From positions 1 through 35,499 of the IMG/VR virus record IMGVR_UViG_3300025154_000271: 35,499 nt of DNA; one strand, given 5' to 3'. Below the pieces are notes generated by a model that was not told the DNA's origin, searched no databases, and saw only the letters and a list, made by a program, of their open reading frames with translations. Shown here piece after piece: positions 15,534 through 22,453 of the stretch. Made by a program: the position numbers and the translations under genes. The number at the start of each line of letters is the position of its first letter. The stretch's first letter is position 1. This stretch comes from a virus.

Positions 15534-17196
15534 TTGTGCTCCTCCCGATGCCCGGGGCTTCGGATGCCGGTGTATGTCCCGGCGTCGCTGTCACGCGGTG
15601 CCCGCCCGATGCCGGGGCTTCGCTCACGCCGTCGTCCAAGAAGTCCTGGAGCATCTGCGAGATCATGTCCACCTGGTCGTCGTGGTCCGCGAACGGGAAC
15701 GTCACGAGTTCTTCGAGCAGATCCGACGCCCATCCGCATTCTCGCGGGTGAGGGATGAAGAAGTTCCCCGCCTCGATCATCGGGCTCACACCCGCAAGCC
15801 TGGCCTCTTTGTCGCCCCGCGCCGGTTTCGTGACGATGCCCGCCACCGAATCATTGAGCCTGCGCTTGACCTCGGGACCTGCCGCCGCCGCCTCTACCAC
15901 CTTGCGCACCGCCTCGGGGTTCCTGTCTGTCATGTCGCGCATCGCGGCCATCATGCCAGGCAGGTCGAGCCGCCGCCTGTCGAGGTCCAAGAGGTAGACG
16001 TTCGCACCTATCCTCGCGCCGACGCCTCCGACGGTGTAGTCGTCGCGTGACTTGCCCCAGAGCCCCATATCCCACGACTGCCGGTGTCCCGAAAGCCCCT
16101 CGGGAAGTAGCACGACCTCTGAGGGGTCGTCATCGCTTTGGAGCCGCGTCGTCCAGAACTTCACCCATGCCCGCTTGACCATGCCGCCCTCGAGCGCGGT
16201 AGGCCGCTGCTGGTACTGCCCGGCGAACCCGTGGCTTCCGAGCCGCGTCCTGAGGGTCGCTAGTTCGGCCTCACCCTCACGCTCAGGCCACAACAGGCCG
16301 CCGGTCTTGCGCTTGACCACCCGCCCGCTGCGGGGGAAGACGATGCTCTCGTCATGCTCGGCGATCGCCGGGATGCACACGTGACACCAGCCGGGTTCGT
16401 CGAGAACGTGCCCGGTCAGGTCGCGCTGGTGGAGTCGTTGCATGACGACCACGTACGCGCCGGTCTTCTTGTCATTCAGCCGCGTCGAGAGCTGACCATC
16501 CCAGTAGCGCAGAGTGTTCAGCCGCTTGACCTCGCTGTAGGCGTTGCCGGGGTTCTGCGGGTCGTCCACGATGATACGGTCGCCGCCCTCGCCTATGGCG
16601 GTCGAGCCGAACGTCGTTGCGATCATCTTGCCGCGGGACGTGTTCTCGTAGCTGGTCTTCACGTTCTGATCGCCGGTGAGCGCAAACCCCTCATGCCCCC
16701 AGTAGTGACGCATCCCGCGCTCGTACCACTCGCTTTCGATGATGCGCCGGCGCGATAGTGAGAGGTCCGTCGAGAGCCTGTCGGCGTAGGAGGCTGTCAG
16801 ATAGCGCATGTGCGGCGCCAGCGTCCACTCCCACACCGGCCACATGACGCTGATGAGGATGGACTTCATGTTGCGCGGCGGTTCGTTCACGAGCAGATTG
16901 CGGACTATCTCGCCCTTGTGCGGCCCGAATGCCACCGCTTCGCCGTCCAAGAGGCCGAACGTCACGCACTCCAACCACTCGCAGAGGTAGCTCAGGTGCC
17001 AATTCCACACGAGCGGCGTCGCTGGTTCGATGATCTCCCACGCCGCGCGACAGAACGCCTCAAGACTTCCGTGCGCTCTTCCGTACTCGCGCCTTCGCAA
17101 CTCCGCTACCAGCGCTATCAGCCTCTGCCGCTCGTCTTGCGATAGCTTCGGCTTCGGCGATGATCGCAGCGTCGGGCTTGTCTGTGAGGTCGGCAT
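15517..17196 (-). CDS. terL: Terminase large subunit
   Basis: The 559-aa packaging motor and nuclease matches the psiM2-ORF9/Terminase_6 type. The ATPase part has the Walker A variant EPPRNMKS (residues 105-112), where relatives usually have PPRHMKS or PPRHGKS. Walker B is DRIIVDDPQN (206-215), and the coupling region includes VVMQRLHQRDLTGH. The nuclease part has SWDMGLWGKSRDDYTVGGVG and a final HDDQVDMISQ motif near residue 497. The ATG (17194-17196) has GGAGG eleven bases upstream and lies 137 bp inside the small terminase gene. The Arg/Pro-rich tail of about 45 residues lacks family motifs. Confidence 0.93.
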   Translation of the reverse strand: MPTSQTSPTLRSSPKPKLSQDERQRLIALVAELRRREYGRAHGSLEAFCRAAWEIIEPATPLVWNWHLSYLCEWLECVTFGLLDGEAVAFGPHKGEIVRNLLVNEPPRNMKSILISVMWPVWEWTLAPHMRYLTASYADRLSTDLSLSRRRIIESEWYERGMRHYWGHEGFALTGDQNVKTSYENTSRGKMIATTFGSTAIGEGGDRIIVDDPQNPGNAYSEVKRLNTLRYWDGQLSTRLNDKKTGAYVVVMQRLHQRDLTGHVLDEPGWCHVCIPAIAEHDESIVFPRSGRVVKRKTGGLLWPEREGEAELATLRTRLGSHGFAGQYQQRPTALEGGMVKRAWVKFWTTRLQSDDDPSEVVLLPEGLSGHRQSWDMGLWGKSRDDYTVGGVGARIGANVYLLDLDRRRLDLPGMMAAMRDMTDRNPEAVRKVVEAAAAGPEVKRRLNDSVAGIVTKPARGDKEARLAGVSPMIEAGNFFIPHPRECGWASDLLEELVTFPFADHDDQVDMISQMLQDFLDDGVSEAPASGGHRVTATPGHTPASEAPGIGRSTSARRR

Positions 17197-17620
17197 ACGC
17201 TATCGGGCCTCCATCCGCGCCCGTGTGCTCGACGCGCTGTACGTGCTGCCAGCCCGCCGACGGGTCATCAGGGTCATACCCCTTGTGGCGGCGGTTGCAG
17301 AGCCAGAAGATGCCCGCCGTGGTGTCGGGCGGATAGAAGGTCGTCACGACGCGCCCGTAGGCATCTTTCGTCACGGACTTGACCGCGCCGCCCGTCGCGT
17401 TGCTCTTGAATGCGACCTCTACCGTATCGTCCACGATGGCCTTCGCTAGTTTTACGGCGGCAAGAAACCCTTCGTGATCCTTCGCCCATGCGCGCACCGT
17501 CGGCATGCTCACATCGCACGCTTTAGCGATGTCGGTCCACGTCGCACCACTCGTGAGGACGCCCTCGGAGAGCACGGCCGCGATGTGCTTCTCGGCGTCG
17601 TACTTCGTCGGTCGCGCCAT
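17060..17620 (-). CDS. terS: Terminase small subunit
   Basis: The 186-aa protein starts MARPTKYDAEKHIAAVLSEG, followed by a helix-turn-helix (ATWTDIAKACDVSMPTVRAW, residues 26-45) that would recognise packaging sites on phage DNA. A beta hairpin and C-terminal helices for ring formation follow, including YPPDTTAGIFWLCNRRHKGY. The ATG at 17618-17620 is behind GGGAGAGACTG and overlaps the previous TGA by one base. The longer open frame upstream has no matching ribosome site. Its last 137 bp also encode the start of the large subunit. Confidence 0.87.
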   Translation of the reverse strand: MARPTKYDAEKHIAAVLSEGVLTSGATWTDIAKACDVSMPTVRAWAKDHEGFLAAVKLAKAIVDDTVEVAFKSNATGGAVKSVTKDAYGRVVTTFYPPDTTAGIFWLCNRRHKGYDPDDPSAGWQHVQRVEHTGADGGPIAYADLTDKPDAAIIAEAEAIARRAAEADSAGSGVAKARVRKSARKS

Positions 17621-17820
17621 CAGTCTCTCCCGTTGTGGCTCATCATGTACGCGAGCCCTCGCAGGTGTGGCGGCACCACGTCCGCCCGGAGGATGCGCTC
17701 GCGCAACGTCACCGGCGCGGCTTCCATCGGCACCCAGCATTGCGGACAGTAAGCGACCCCACTCGGAGGCGGGGTCGGGAAGTCGTAGTGAGCGTGGCAC
17801 TCAGTGCATCGCCAGCGCAT
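17620..17820 (-). CDS. Zinc-ribbon protein, first gene of the late operon
   Basis: The 66-aa protein starts at ATG 17818-17820 behind GAGGGAGCC. Two Cys pairs, CTEC at residues 5-8 and CPQC at about 26-29, form a rubredoxin-like zinc knuckle. The C-terminal half is a basic helix (LRERILRADVVPPHLRGLAY). It is the first gene after the late promoter and is coupled to terS, so a packaging or regulatory role is possible. The function is not recognised. Confidence 0.65.
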   Translation of the reverse strand: MRWRCTECHAHYDFPTPPPSGVAYCPQCWVPMEAAPVTLRERILRADVVPPHLRGLAYMMSHNGRD

Positions 17821-17843
17821 GGCTCCCTCATCGGGAATGGGGA

Positions 17844-17873
17844 GGCGGCACCGCGAGGGGATCGGATGCCGCC
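17844..17873 (-). promoter_or_regulatory. Stem-loop in the late-operon leader
   Basis: On the minus strand GGCGGCA and TGCCGCC form a 7-bp perfect stem around a 16-base loop. It lies about 20-50 bases after the predicted late start site and ahead of the first ribosome site. It may stabilise the late message or modulate translation. The structure is seen; the role is inferred. Confidence 0.45.
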
Positions 17874-17899
17874 TGGGGGGAAGTCTTTTGCTACGCCGA

Positions 17900-17928
17900 A
17901 GCGTACTAACGCGTGGGGCCAATGTCAA
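17900..17928 (-). promoter_or_regulatory. Late promoter (sigma-70/sigma-A type)
   Basis: On the minus strand the sequence reads TTGACA (17923-17928), a 17-base spacer, then TACGCT (17900-17905). The -35 box is a perfect consensus match and the spacing is optimal. It stands at the only sizeable gap before the packaging and structural genes, so it likely drives the late unit down to 184 and on through the contig ends to the terminator near 32.6 kb. Confidence 0.75.
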
Positions 17929-17941
17929 GAAGCGGGAGCGT

Positions 17942-18148
17942 CTAGAAGGTCCATGTAATGCCACCCTCACATTCTTGGCCCGGCATCAGAAACCATGACT
18001 CTACGACTGTTCGGTTGTTGCCCGCGCACGCTGGATGGATAGTGCGCACACTCTCCGGCGGCAGGGGGTCGAGCGAGAAGAACGGCGGGAAGAGCACCAC
18101 GTATGGTTCCGAGCACTTCATGAATCGCCCGCAGACCTTGCACCTCAC
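17942..18148 (-). CDS. Small Cys-containing protein
   Basis: A GTG at 18146-18148 overlaps the previous TGA as GTGA, with GAGGGTG upstream. The 68-aa protein starts with a CKVC knuckle (residues 3-6) and another Cys at 11, then a hydrophobic YVVLFPPFFSLDPLP. HPAC and QECEGG follow near the end, giving a possible zinc site. It ends 14 bp before the late promoter's -35 box. The function is not recognised. Confidence 0.55.
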   Translation of the reverse strand: MRCKVCGRFMKCSEPYVVLFPPFFSLDPLPPESVRTIHPACAGNNRTVVESWFLMPGQECEGGITWTF

Positions 18149-18438
18149 GGCTTTGCACCCTCTTCGGACATCGTGACGGTCGGGAGTGTGCGCCCCACAT
18201 CGTGACAGCGCGAGCACTCGCTGATCTGGAATGACAGCGATGCCCGACACGGCTTGCCGTCCACCATGAACGTCTGTGCGAAGCCGGTCATCGTCCGGGT
18301 GCCGAACGTGTGGCCGCGTACGGCGCAGGTGAGTCGCCTGATGAGCGCGGCGAAGCCCGAACCAAAGAACCGTACATGGATTTTCGCCGCGCCTCCATCA
18401 GCCGCAAGGATTATCCACCCTTCGCCTGTCTTCTTCAT
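18145..18438 (-). CDS. Hypothetical protein with zinc-type Cys pairs
   Basis: The ATG at 18436-18438 is behind AAGGGAGCGTGCCACT, which fixes the start inside a longer open frame. The 97-aa protein begins MKKTGEGWIILAADGGAAKI. It has IRRLTCAVRGHTFGTRTM (residues 33-50) and ISECSRCHDVGR near residue 82, so C-x-H and CxxC pairs could hold zinc, as in the C-x5-H...CxxCG signature of small phage proteins. It is coupled to its neighbours by overlaps. Confidence 0.58.
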   Translation of the reverse strand: MKKTGEGWIILAADGGAAKIHVRFFGSGFAALIRRLTCAVRGHTFGTRTMTGFAQTFMVDGKPCRASLSFQISECSRCHDVGRTLPTVTMSEEGAKP

Positions 18439-18923
18439 AGTGGCACGCTCCCTTCGGGTAGCAGCACCTTCACGTCCACCACCGGCAGCATCCCCGGCTC
18501 CTGCGCTTGCACCAGCGTCAACCAGCACACCGCGCCATCCCTGCGTATCGCCAGCGTTTGGTCGGCGTGCGCGTCCAGCTTCTCGTGATGGCAGCGGTAG
18601 CAGAGTCGCACCGTCGGGCCGGTCGTGCCCTTCCTCTTCCCGCCAAGCCCGCGCCTCACGATGTGCGCCCGCTCAAGCCCTCGCCAGTCGGGCGCCTGAC
18701 CGCAGCACTAGCAGCGGGTGTGGCTCACCCACAGATCCAACTCGCCGAGCGCCAGCGTTTCATCCACGCCGAGGAAGTCAGCCGGGAGCCACGATGGGAG
18801 CCCGTAGCCTGATGATGACTTCGGGACGGGGCGGATGCCACGAGCGGTGCGCATCACCCTGGCGCCAGCGCGAAGGTCGAAGTCCACCCACCTGCCGTCA
18901 ACGAACACCTGATGACCGCTCAT
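18435..18923 (-). pseudogene. HNH endonuclease split by one in-frame TAG
   Basis: The frame opens at ATG 18921-18923 (behind AAGGGGACATC), reads 71 codons to TAG at 18708-18710, then continues in the same frame to 18435. The break falls inside the Cys cluster: ...DLWVSHTRC, TAG, CCGQAPDWRGLERAHIVRRG. Downstream comes VRLCYRCHHEKLDAH, completing a normal zinc-bound HNH fold. Read through, the protein would be about 162 aa. HNH nucleases next to terminase genes often assist DNA cutting during packaging. The TAG could be a point mutation (TAC or TAT would give Tyr), a sequencing error, or a site of read-through. The genome uses TAG as a normal stop elsewhere. Alone, the downstream part could start at an ATG near 18659. 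Confidence 0.72.
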
Positions 18924-19243
18924 GATGTCCCCTTACGCTTGTACGGGCCTCGATACTCCGGCGGCACCATGACGACGCTTCGGCCGGCCGCTTTGCCCAA
19001 GTGCCGCAAGCTCTCGTCGATCGCGCCGTGACACTTGCCGAGCAGCTTCCGGTGCGTCGTGGCGGCATGGAGGTTGCCGGGGATGCGACTCCCAGGCTTG
19101 CTACCGCCGGGACCGTCGGGCGATGAGCCGGGAATCGTGATGGCCTCGATGAGCGATAGCGTGTTCACCATGCGCCGCACGAGTTCCTGCCCGGACCCGG
19201 ACAGCTCGCAGAACTCATGCGCCACGCGATCCGCGTCGATCAT
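18920..19243 (-). CDS. Hypothetical protein
   Basis: The 107-aa protein starts at ATG 19241-19243 behind GGAGGAGCG and overlaps the next upstream gene as ATGA. It has an N-terminal helix (MIDADRVAHEFCELSGSGQE), a Gly/Ser/Pro-rich loop near residues 38-55 and a basic C-terminus (YRGPYKRKGTS). No family is recognised. Confidence 0.6.
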   Translation of the reverse strand: MIDADRVAHEFCELSGSGQELVRRMVNTLSLIEAITIPGSSPDGPGGSKPGSRIPGNLHAATTHRKLLGKCHGAIDESLRHLGKAAGRSVVMVPPEYRGPYKRKGTS

Positions 19244-19647
19244 CGCTCCTCCAATGCAGCGATGAAGTCCGCAAGTCCTTCTCGCAGCGTGCAGTCAGCC
19301 TCATCCCACCCATCCTCGATGAGCATGTTCCGAACAGACTCCGCATCCCATGCAATCCACGCGGAGGCTACCGCCTCCACCAGCGCGGCATACTTGGTGC
19401 GCTCGGCTTCGAGTTGGCGCGTAAGTTCGCACACGGGATGGTCGCAGAACTGCCAGTTGTGGTGGTCTGCCTTGCTCCACGGGTCGTGCCTGGAGGGGGA
19501 GTATCTGAGGATGTACGCCGTGCTCGGCTCCTTCTCGAACCGCGTCTTGACGACGTGGACGCGTGTCTGACAGGTCGGGCAGCAGACGTCAGCTTCGCCT
19601 TCGTACACGTCACGCAGCGGAACATCGTGCGCGTGTAGGTCGCTCAC
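19240..19647 (-). CDS. Hypothetical zinc-finger protein
   Basis: The GTG at 19645-19647 is behind GAGGAGGATGCCAA and overlaps the upstream stop, so the longer frame to 19761 is rejected. The 135-aa protein has a CCPTC knuckle near residue 23, and HNWQFCDHPVCELTRQLEAE around 66-85, so a metal site of CxxC and CxxxxC type is likely. The rest is a long helix ending LADFIAALEER. The function is unknown. Confidence 0.6.
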   Translation of the reverse strand: MSDLHAHDVPLRDVYEGEADVCCPTCQTRVHVVKTRFEKEPSTAYILRYSPSRHDPWSKADHHNWQFCDHPVCELTRQLEAERTKYAALVEAVASAWIAWDAESVRNMLIEDGWDEADCTLREGLADFIAALEER

Positions 19648-19799
19648 TTGGCATCCTCCTCGATGGCCTTGAGGTCTGCTACCAGTCGGTCGTGGGCCTT
19701 CTGTTCGTTCATGCGGCGAGTGGATTCGATGCGGTCGAGTGCGCGGTAGTACCTGCCCCACGCCTTCGCGGACGTGTCTTTACTCTTGGTGGCGCTCAT
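19644..19799 (-). CDS. Small 51-aa helical protein
   Basis: A clear gene between two others: ATG at 19797-19799 behind GAGGAGACAGT, TGA at 19644-19646 overlapping the next GTG. It reads MSATKSKDTSAKAWGRYYRA, then a charged helix ending IEEDAK. No family is recognised. The strong ribosome site and tight packing make it credible. Confidence 0.6.
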   Translation of the reverse strand: MSATKSKDTSAKAWGRYYRALDRIESTRRMNEQKAHDRLVADLKAIEEDAK

Positions 19800-19808
19800 A
19801 CTGTCTCC

Positions 19809-20120
19809 TCAGTAGTAGAGTCCGGCGGCTTGGAACGCGCCCCGGCTGTGCGGCTTGGCATCGTGCAGGTAGTGGCTGTAGTAGTCATCATCGCCGTGTA
19901 CGGCTGGAGGAATCCACCGCCACCATCCAGGCTCAAACGTCTTGAAGCAATCCACGGTGAACGGCTCATCCCACGTATCGTCTGGGTAGACGCCGTACTC
20001 CTCCTGGTCGGCGGCGGTAGCCGTGAGTTCGTTCAGCCGCGCGACTGCCGACTCCTTCGTGTGGTCGCCGTACACAAGCCAGCCGCCGCACTCGTGGAAG
20101 TACGCAAGTCGCTTACTCAT
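19809..20120 (-). CDS. Hypothetical acidic, aromatic-rich protein
   Basis: The 103-aa protein starts MSKRLAYFHECGGWLVYGDH, has GAGGAGGCAGCGGA in front of the ATG and is rich in Tyr, Trp and Asp, with a cluster HGDDDYYSHYLHDA near residue 76. No motif is recognised. It lies in a run of small coupled genes. Confidence 0.6.
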   Translation of the reverse strand: MSKRLAYFHECGGWLVYGDHTKESAVARLNELTATAADQEEYGVYPDDTWDEPFTVDCFKTFEPGWWRWIPPAVHGDDDYYSHYLHDAKPHSRGAFQAAGLYY

Positions 20121-20218
20121 TCCGCTGCCTCCTCAAGTAGCCCGTCGATGAACGCTGCCATGAGCGCCTCGTCGGTGGCGATGATGGTGTCCAGGTCGGT
20201 GAAAGCGTCGTCGGTCAT
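20117..20218 (-). CDS. Small 33-aa acidic protein
   Basis: The ATG at 20216-20218 is behind GAGGAGGCATC, and the TGA overlaps the next ATG as ATGA. The product (MTDDAFTDLDTIIATDEALM...) is strongly acidic and helical. Its tight coupling on both sides and good ribosome site support it. The function is unknown; acidic early peptides often inhibit host proteins, but nothing here proves that. Confidence 0.5.
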   Translation of the reverse strand: MTDDAFTDLDTIIATDEALMAAFIDGLLEEAAE

Positions 20219-20418
20219 GATGCCTCCTCGGTGAACAGGCTGAGTTGCGGATCGTCCTCGCATTGGCACTTCGCGCCGAGCGTCGTCGAGAAGCGGAAGG
20301 TGTGGTACTCCATGCCGGGACCGCGTTCGGGAAGCGGCGGCTTCTCGCAGCGCACCTTGCCGGGGACAGACGGCCCCCACTCGGCGCAGTGTGGGCATTC
20401 AGCGGGTGTGCAGTGCAT
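20215..20418 (-). CDS. Small Cys-rich protein
   Basis: The 67-aa protein starts at ATG 20416-20418 behind GGAGGGACCACCG. Cys residues lie in CTPAECPHC near the start (residues 3-11) and KCQCEDD near residue 50, compatible with one zinc ion. The C-terminal LSLFTEEA resembles a sliding-clamp-binding peptide (QLSLF: Q at position 1, L at 4, F at the end). That resemblance is weak evidence only. Confidence 0.57.
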   Translation of the reverse strand: MHCTPAECPHCAEWGPSVPGKVRCEKPPLPERGPGMEYHTFRFSTTLGAKCQCEDDPQLSLFTEEAS

Positions 20419-20439
20419 CGGTGGTCCCTCCAGCAGCGA

Positions 20440-21729
20440 TCATGCGAGTTCCTCGAATAGTGATCCCTGGTCGCGCTCCTTGACGGCCGCCGCAAGATTC
20501 TTGGCCGCCTGGTCGAAGTATGACCGCTTGAGCTCGGCGCCGACGAACCGCCGGCGCATCTTGAGTGCGACATACCCCTCGCTGCCGATTCCCGCAAAGG
20601 GCGACAGAACAATATCGCCGGGATTCGACCAGAGCAGCATCGCGCGTTCGATCACGTCGAGTTGCAGCGGGCAGATATGCCGCTCGTCTTTCTCATCACG
20701 CGCTGCCTCTTTCTGGAGCGTGCGGGACGGGTTGATGTCCATCCATACCGGGCTTGCGTACCGCTGCCAGATGTCGATTGATAGCCGCCCGGTGGACACG
20801 AACGTATCGTCTCCGACCCACGTATCGAGTTCACCCGCCACCGGGTTCTCGTTGACGCCAGGCTTCCGCATCGTCACGAGGTAGTCGGGGATTCCCTGCC
20901 GCGACATGCACGAGTCCTTCACAATCTGCTTGTGGAGCAACCCGAGCGCCTTCGTCCGCTGCATGGCCGTCACGGGGTCTTTCCAGATCACAACCTCCGA
21001 GTGGAAGATGAACCCCGCCGCGATGAATGACGCGATGAGTTCGCCGCGGAAGTCCCGAATGCCGATGTAGCCGTCGTGGGCCTTCGAGGTCGGAAGGTTC
21101 ATGCAGTGGAAGCTCAAGAGTCGGCCCGGTTTCATGACTCGGAATAGATCCCTGACCAGGTAGCCGAAGTGCTCCGCGAACTCCTCATTACCACGGCTGT
21201 TGCCCATGTCGCGCTCTGACGCCGAGTAGGTGTAGAGGCTCGCGAACGGCGGCGAGAACACGGAGAAGTCTATCGAGTCGGATTCGAGCCCGGCCACGAC
21301 CTCCACGCAGTCCCCAAGATGCAGCGTCCAATCCTCGCCCTCGGCGGTGCCGGTCGCATACGTGTCCTGCGTCTTCGTGAAGCCGTGAAGTTCCTGCTCG
21401 AGAATCGCGTGAGTGTGCTCGACCATCCCGTCGACCATCTTCTCGGCATCCTTCTGCTTGCGCTTGATATTGGCCATGACCGCCCCCTCTGCATCGGATA
21501 TGACGATGTGCGCGTCGACCGGACTCTGCTGGCCGAACCGCCAGCACCGCCGGACCGCCTGGTAGTACGACTCGTAGCTATCCGAGAGCCCCACGAATGC
21601 CACATTGCAGCAGTGCTGCCAGTTCATGCCCCACCCGGCGATACTCGGCTTACTGACCATCACCCGGATACGACCGTCGGTAAACGCGGCCATCGACTGC
21701 TCTTTGTGGTCGAGCGAGTCCGAGCCCAT
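20440..21729 (-). CDS. Helicase C-terminal end fused to N4/N6-type DNA methyltransferase (3' fragment)
   Basis: This is the downstream part of a helicase-methyltransferase gene, out of frame with the N-terminal part at 21660-22373. The first 70 residues carry late helicase motifs (VMVSKPSIAGWGMNWQHC, YYQAVRRCWRFGQ, motifs V and VI). A beta-class methyltransferase follows: catalytic SPPF near residue 159, and the AdoMet site SPFAGIGSEGYVALKMRR near 376, an order typical of class beta. Phages use such enzymes to protect DNA from restriction. The first in-frame ATG is 21727-21729; whether the fragment is translated alone is unknown. The methyltransferase domain appears complete. Confidence 0.75.
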   Translation of the reverse strand: MGSDSLDHKEQSMAAFTDGRIRVMVSKPSIAGWGMNWQHCCNVAFVGLSDSYESYYQAVRRCWRFGQQSPVDAHIVISDAEGAVMANIKRKQKDAEKMVDGMVEHTHAILEQELHGFTKTQDTYATGTAEGEDWTLHLGDCVEVVAGLESDSIDFSVFSPPFASLYTYSASERDMGNSRGNEEFAEHFGYLVRDLFRVMKPGRLLSFHCMNLPTSKAHDGYIGIRDFRGELIASFIAAGFIFHSEVVIWKDPVTAMQRTKALGLLHKQIVKDSCMSRQGIPDYLVTMRKPGVNENPVAGELDTWVGDDTFVSTGRLSIDIWQRYASPVWMDINPSRTLQKEAARDEKDERHICPLQLDVIERAMLLWSNPGDIVLSPFAGIGSEGYVALKMRRRFVGAELKRSYFDQAAKNLAAAVKERDQGSLFEELA

Positions 21730-22373
21730 CGCCAGAACGTGCCTTCGGCGTGACCTTTCACGCGCCACTTCGCGGTGTCGCCGCCGTCGTGGACGAAGAA
21801 CGTCGCCAGCATCTCGGAGCGGGTCATGATGCCCAGAAACTCGGAATGGTTGCCAAGCTCCATGTGATCGTTCGGTGCCGGGGTCGCGGTGCAGGCGAGC
21901 CGATACGGCGTGTCGCCGAACGCCTGGATGATCTCGGTGCGCGTCTTCCCGTCGTAGGCCTTGAGTATGCTCGACTCGTCAAGCACGATGCCGCCGAACT
22001 CCTCCGGTGTGAAGTGCTCGATCATCTCGTAGTTGGCGATGTTCACCCCGGGTCGCACATCGTCCTGCGATCGGCACACCGTCACACCGATGCCGAACTT
22101 CTCGCCTTCGCGGCGTGTCTGCTGCGCAACCGCGAGCGGCGCCAGGATGATGACTGGGAGCGCCGTATGCTCCGATACCTGGTGGGCCCACTCGAGCTGC
22201 ATCGGGCTCTTGCCGGTCCCGCAATCCGAGAAGATAGCCGCACGGCCGCGCTTGAGCGCCCACCTCACGATGTCGGACTGAAAGCCGAACAACATTGGGT
22301 TGAGATCGTCGACGTCGAACCCGATCGGCGACGCCTCGACGCGCTTCCCGTTCAGAAACTCCTCGTAGCTCAC
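21660..22373 (-). CDS. SNF2-type helicase N-terminal fragment (5' part of a broken helicase-methyltransferase)
   Basis: A GTG at 22371-22373 behind AGGAGGCTCAC opens a DEAD-like/SNF2 helicase. It has the Q-like segment FGFQSDIVRWALKRGRAAI, Walker A DCGTGKS (residues 50-56), motif II LDES (131-134) and motif III CTATPAPND (161-169). Relatives continue past KWRVKGHAE.-FWRW for about 100 residues before motifs V-VI. Here the frame ends soon after FWRW with unrelated residues and stops at 21660. The rest of the protein appears in another frame from about 21738. The gene looks deleted and frameshifted. Confidence 0.72.
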   Translation of the reverse strand: MSYEEFLNGKRVEASPIGFDVDDLNPMLFGFQSDIVRWALKRGRAAIFSDCGTGKSPMQLEWAHQVSEHTALPVIILAPLAVAQQTRREGEKFGIGVTVCRSQDDVRPGVNIANYEMIEHFTPEEFGGIVLDESSILKAYDGKTRTEIIQAFGDTPYRLACTATPAPNDHMELGNHSEFLGIMTRSEMLATFFVHDGGDTAKWRVKGHAEGTFWRWARTRSTTKSSRWPRLPTVVSG

Positions 22374-22453
22374 GTGAGCCTCCTATCGGGGCCGTCGAGC
22401 ACCACGGTATCCGGGCACAACCGCGCGAGTCGTGAGGCGATCGCATCGTTCAT
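22370..22453 (-). CDS. Possible 27-aa peptide
   Basis: ATG at 22451-22453 overlaps the upstream TGA as ATGA, and its TGA overlaps the helicase GTG as GTGA. The peptide (MNDAIASRLARLCPDTVVLD...) fills the only gap here. The ribosome site is weak (GAAGTGG), so it may only serve translational coupling. Confidence 0.35.
   Translation of the reverse strand: MNDAIASRLARLCPDTVVLDGPDRRLT

Noticed and set aside
14196-15758. Long plus-strand open frame of 520 codons opposite the portal gene
   Set aside because: It mirrors the portal frame in high-GC DNA, where antisense frames stay open. Its composition is Arg/His/Val-rich with no family pattern, and the minus-strand gene is clearly the portal.
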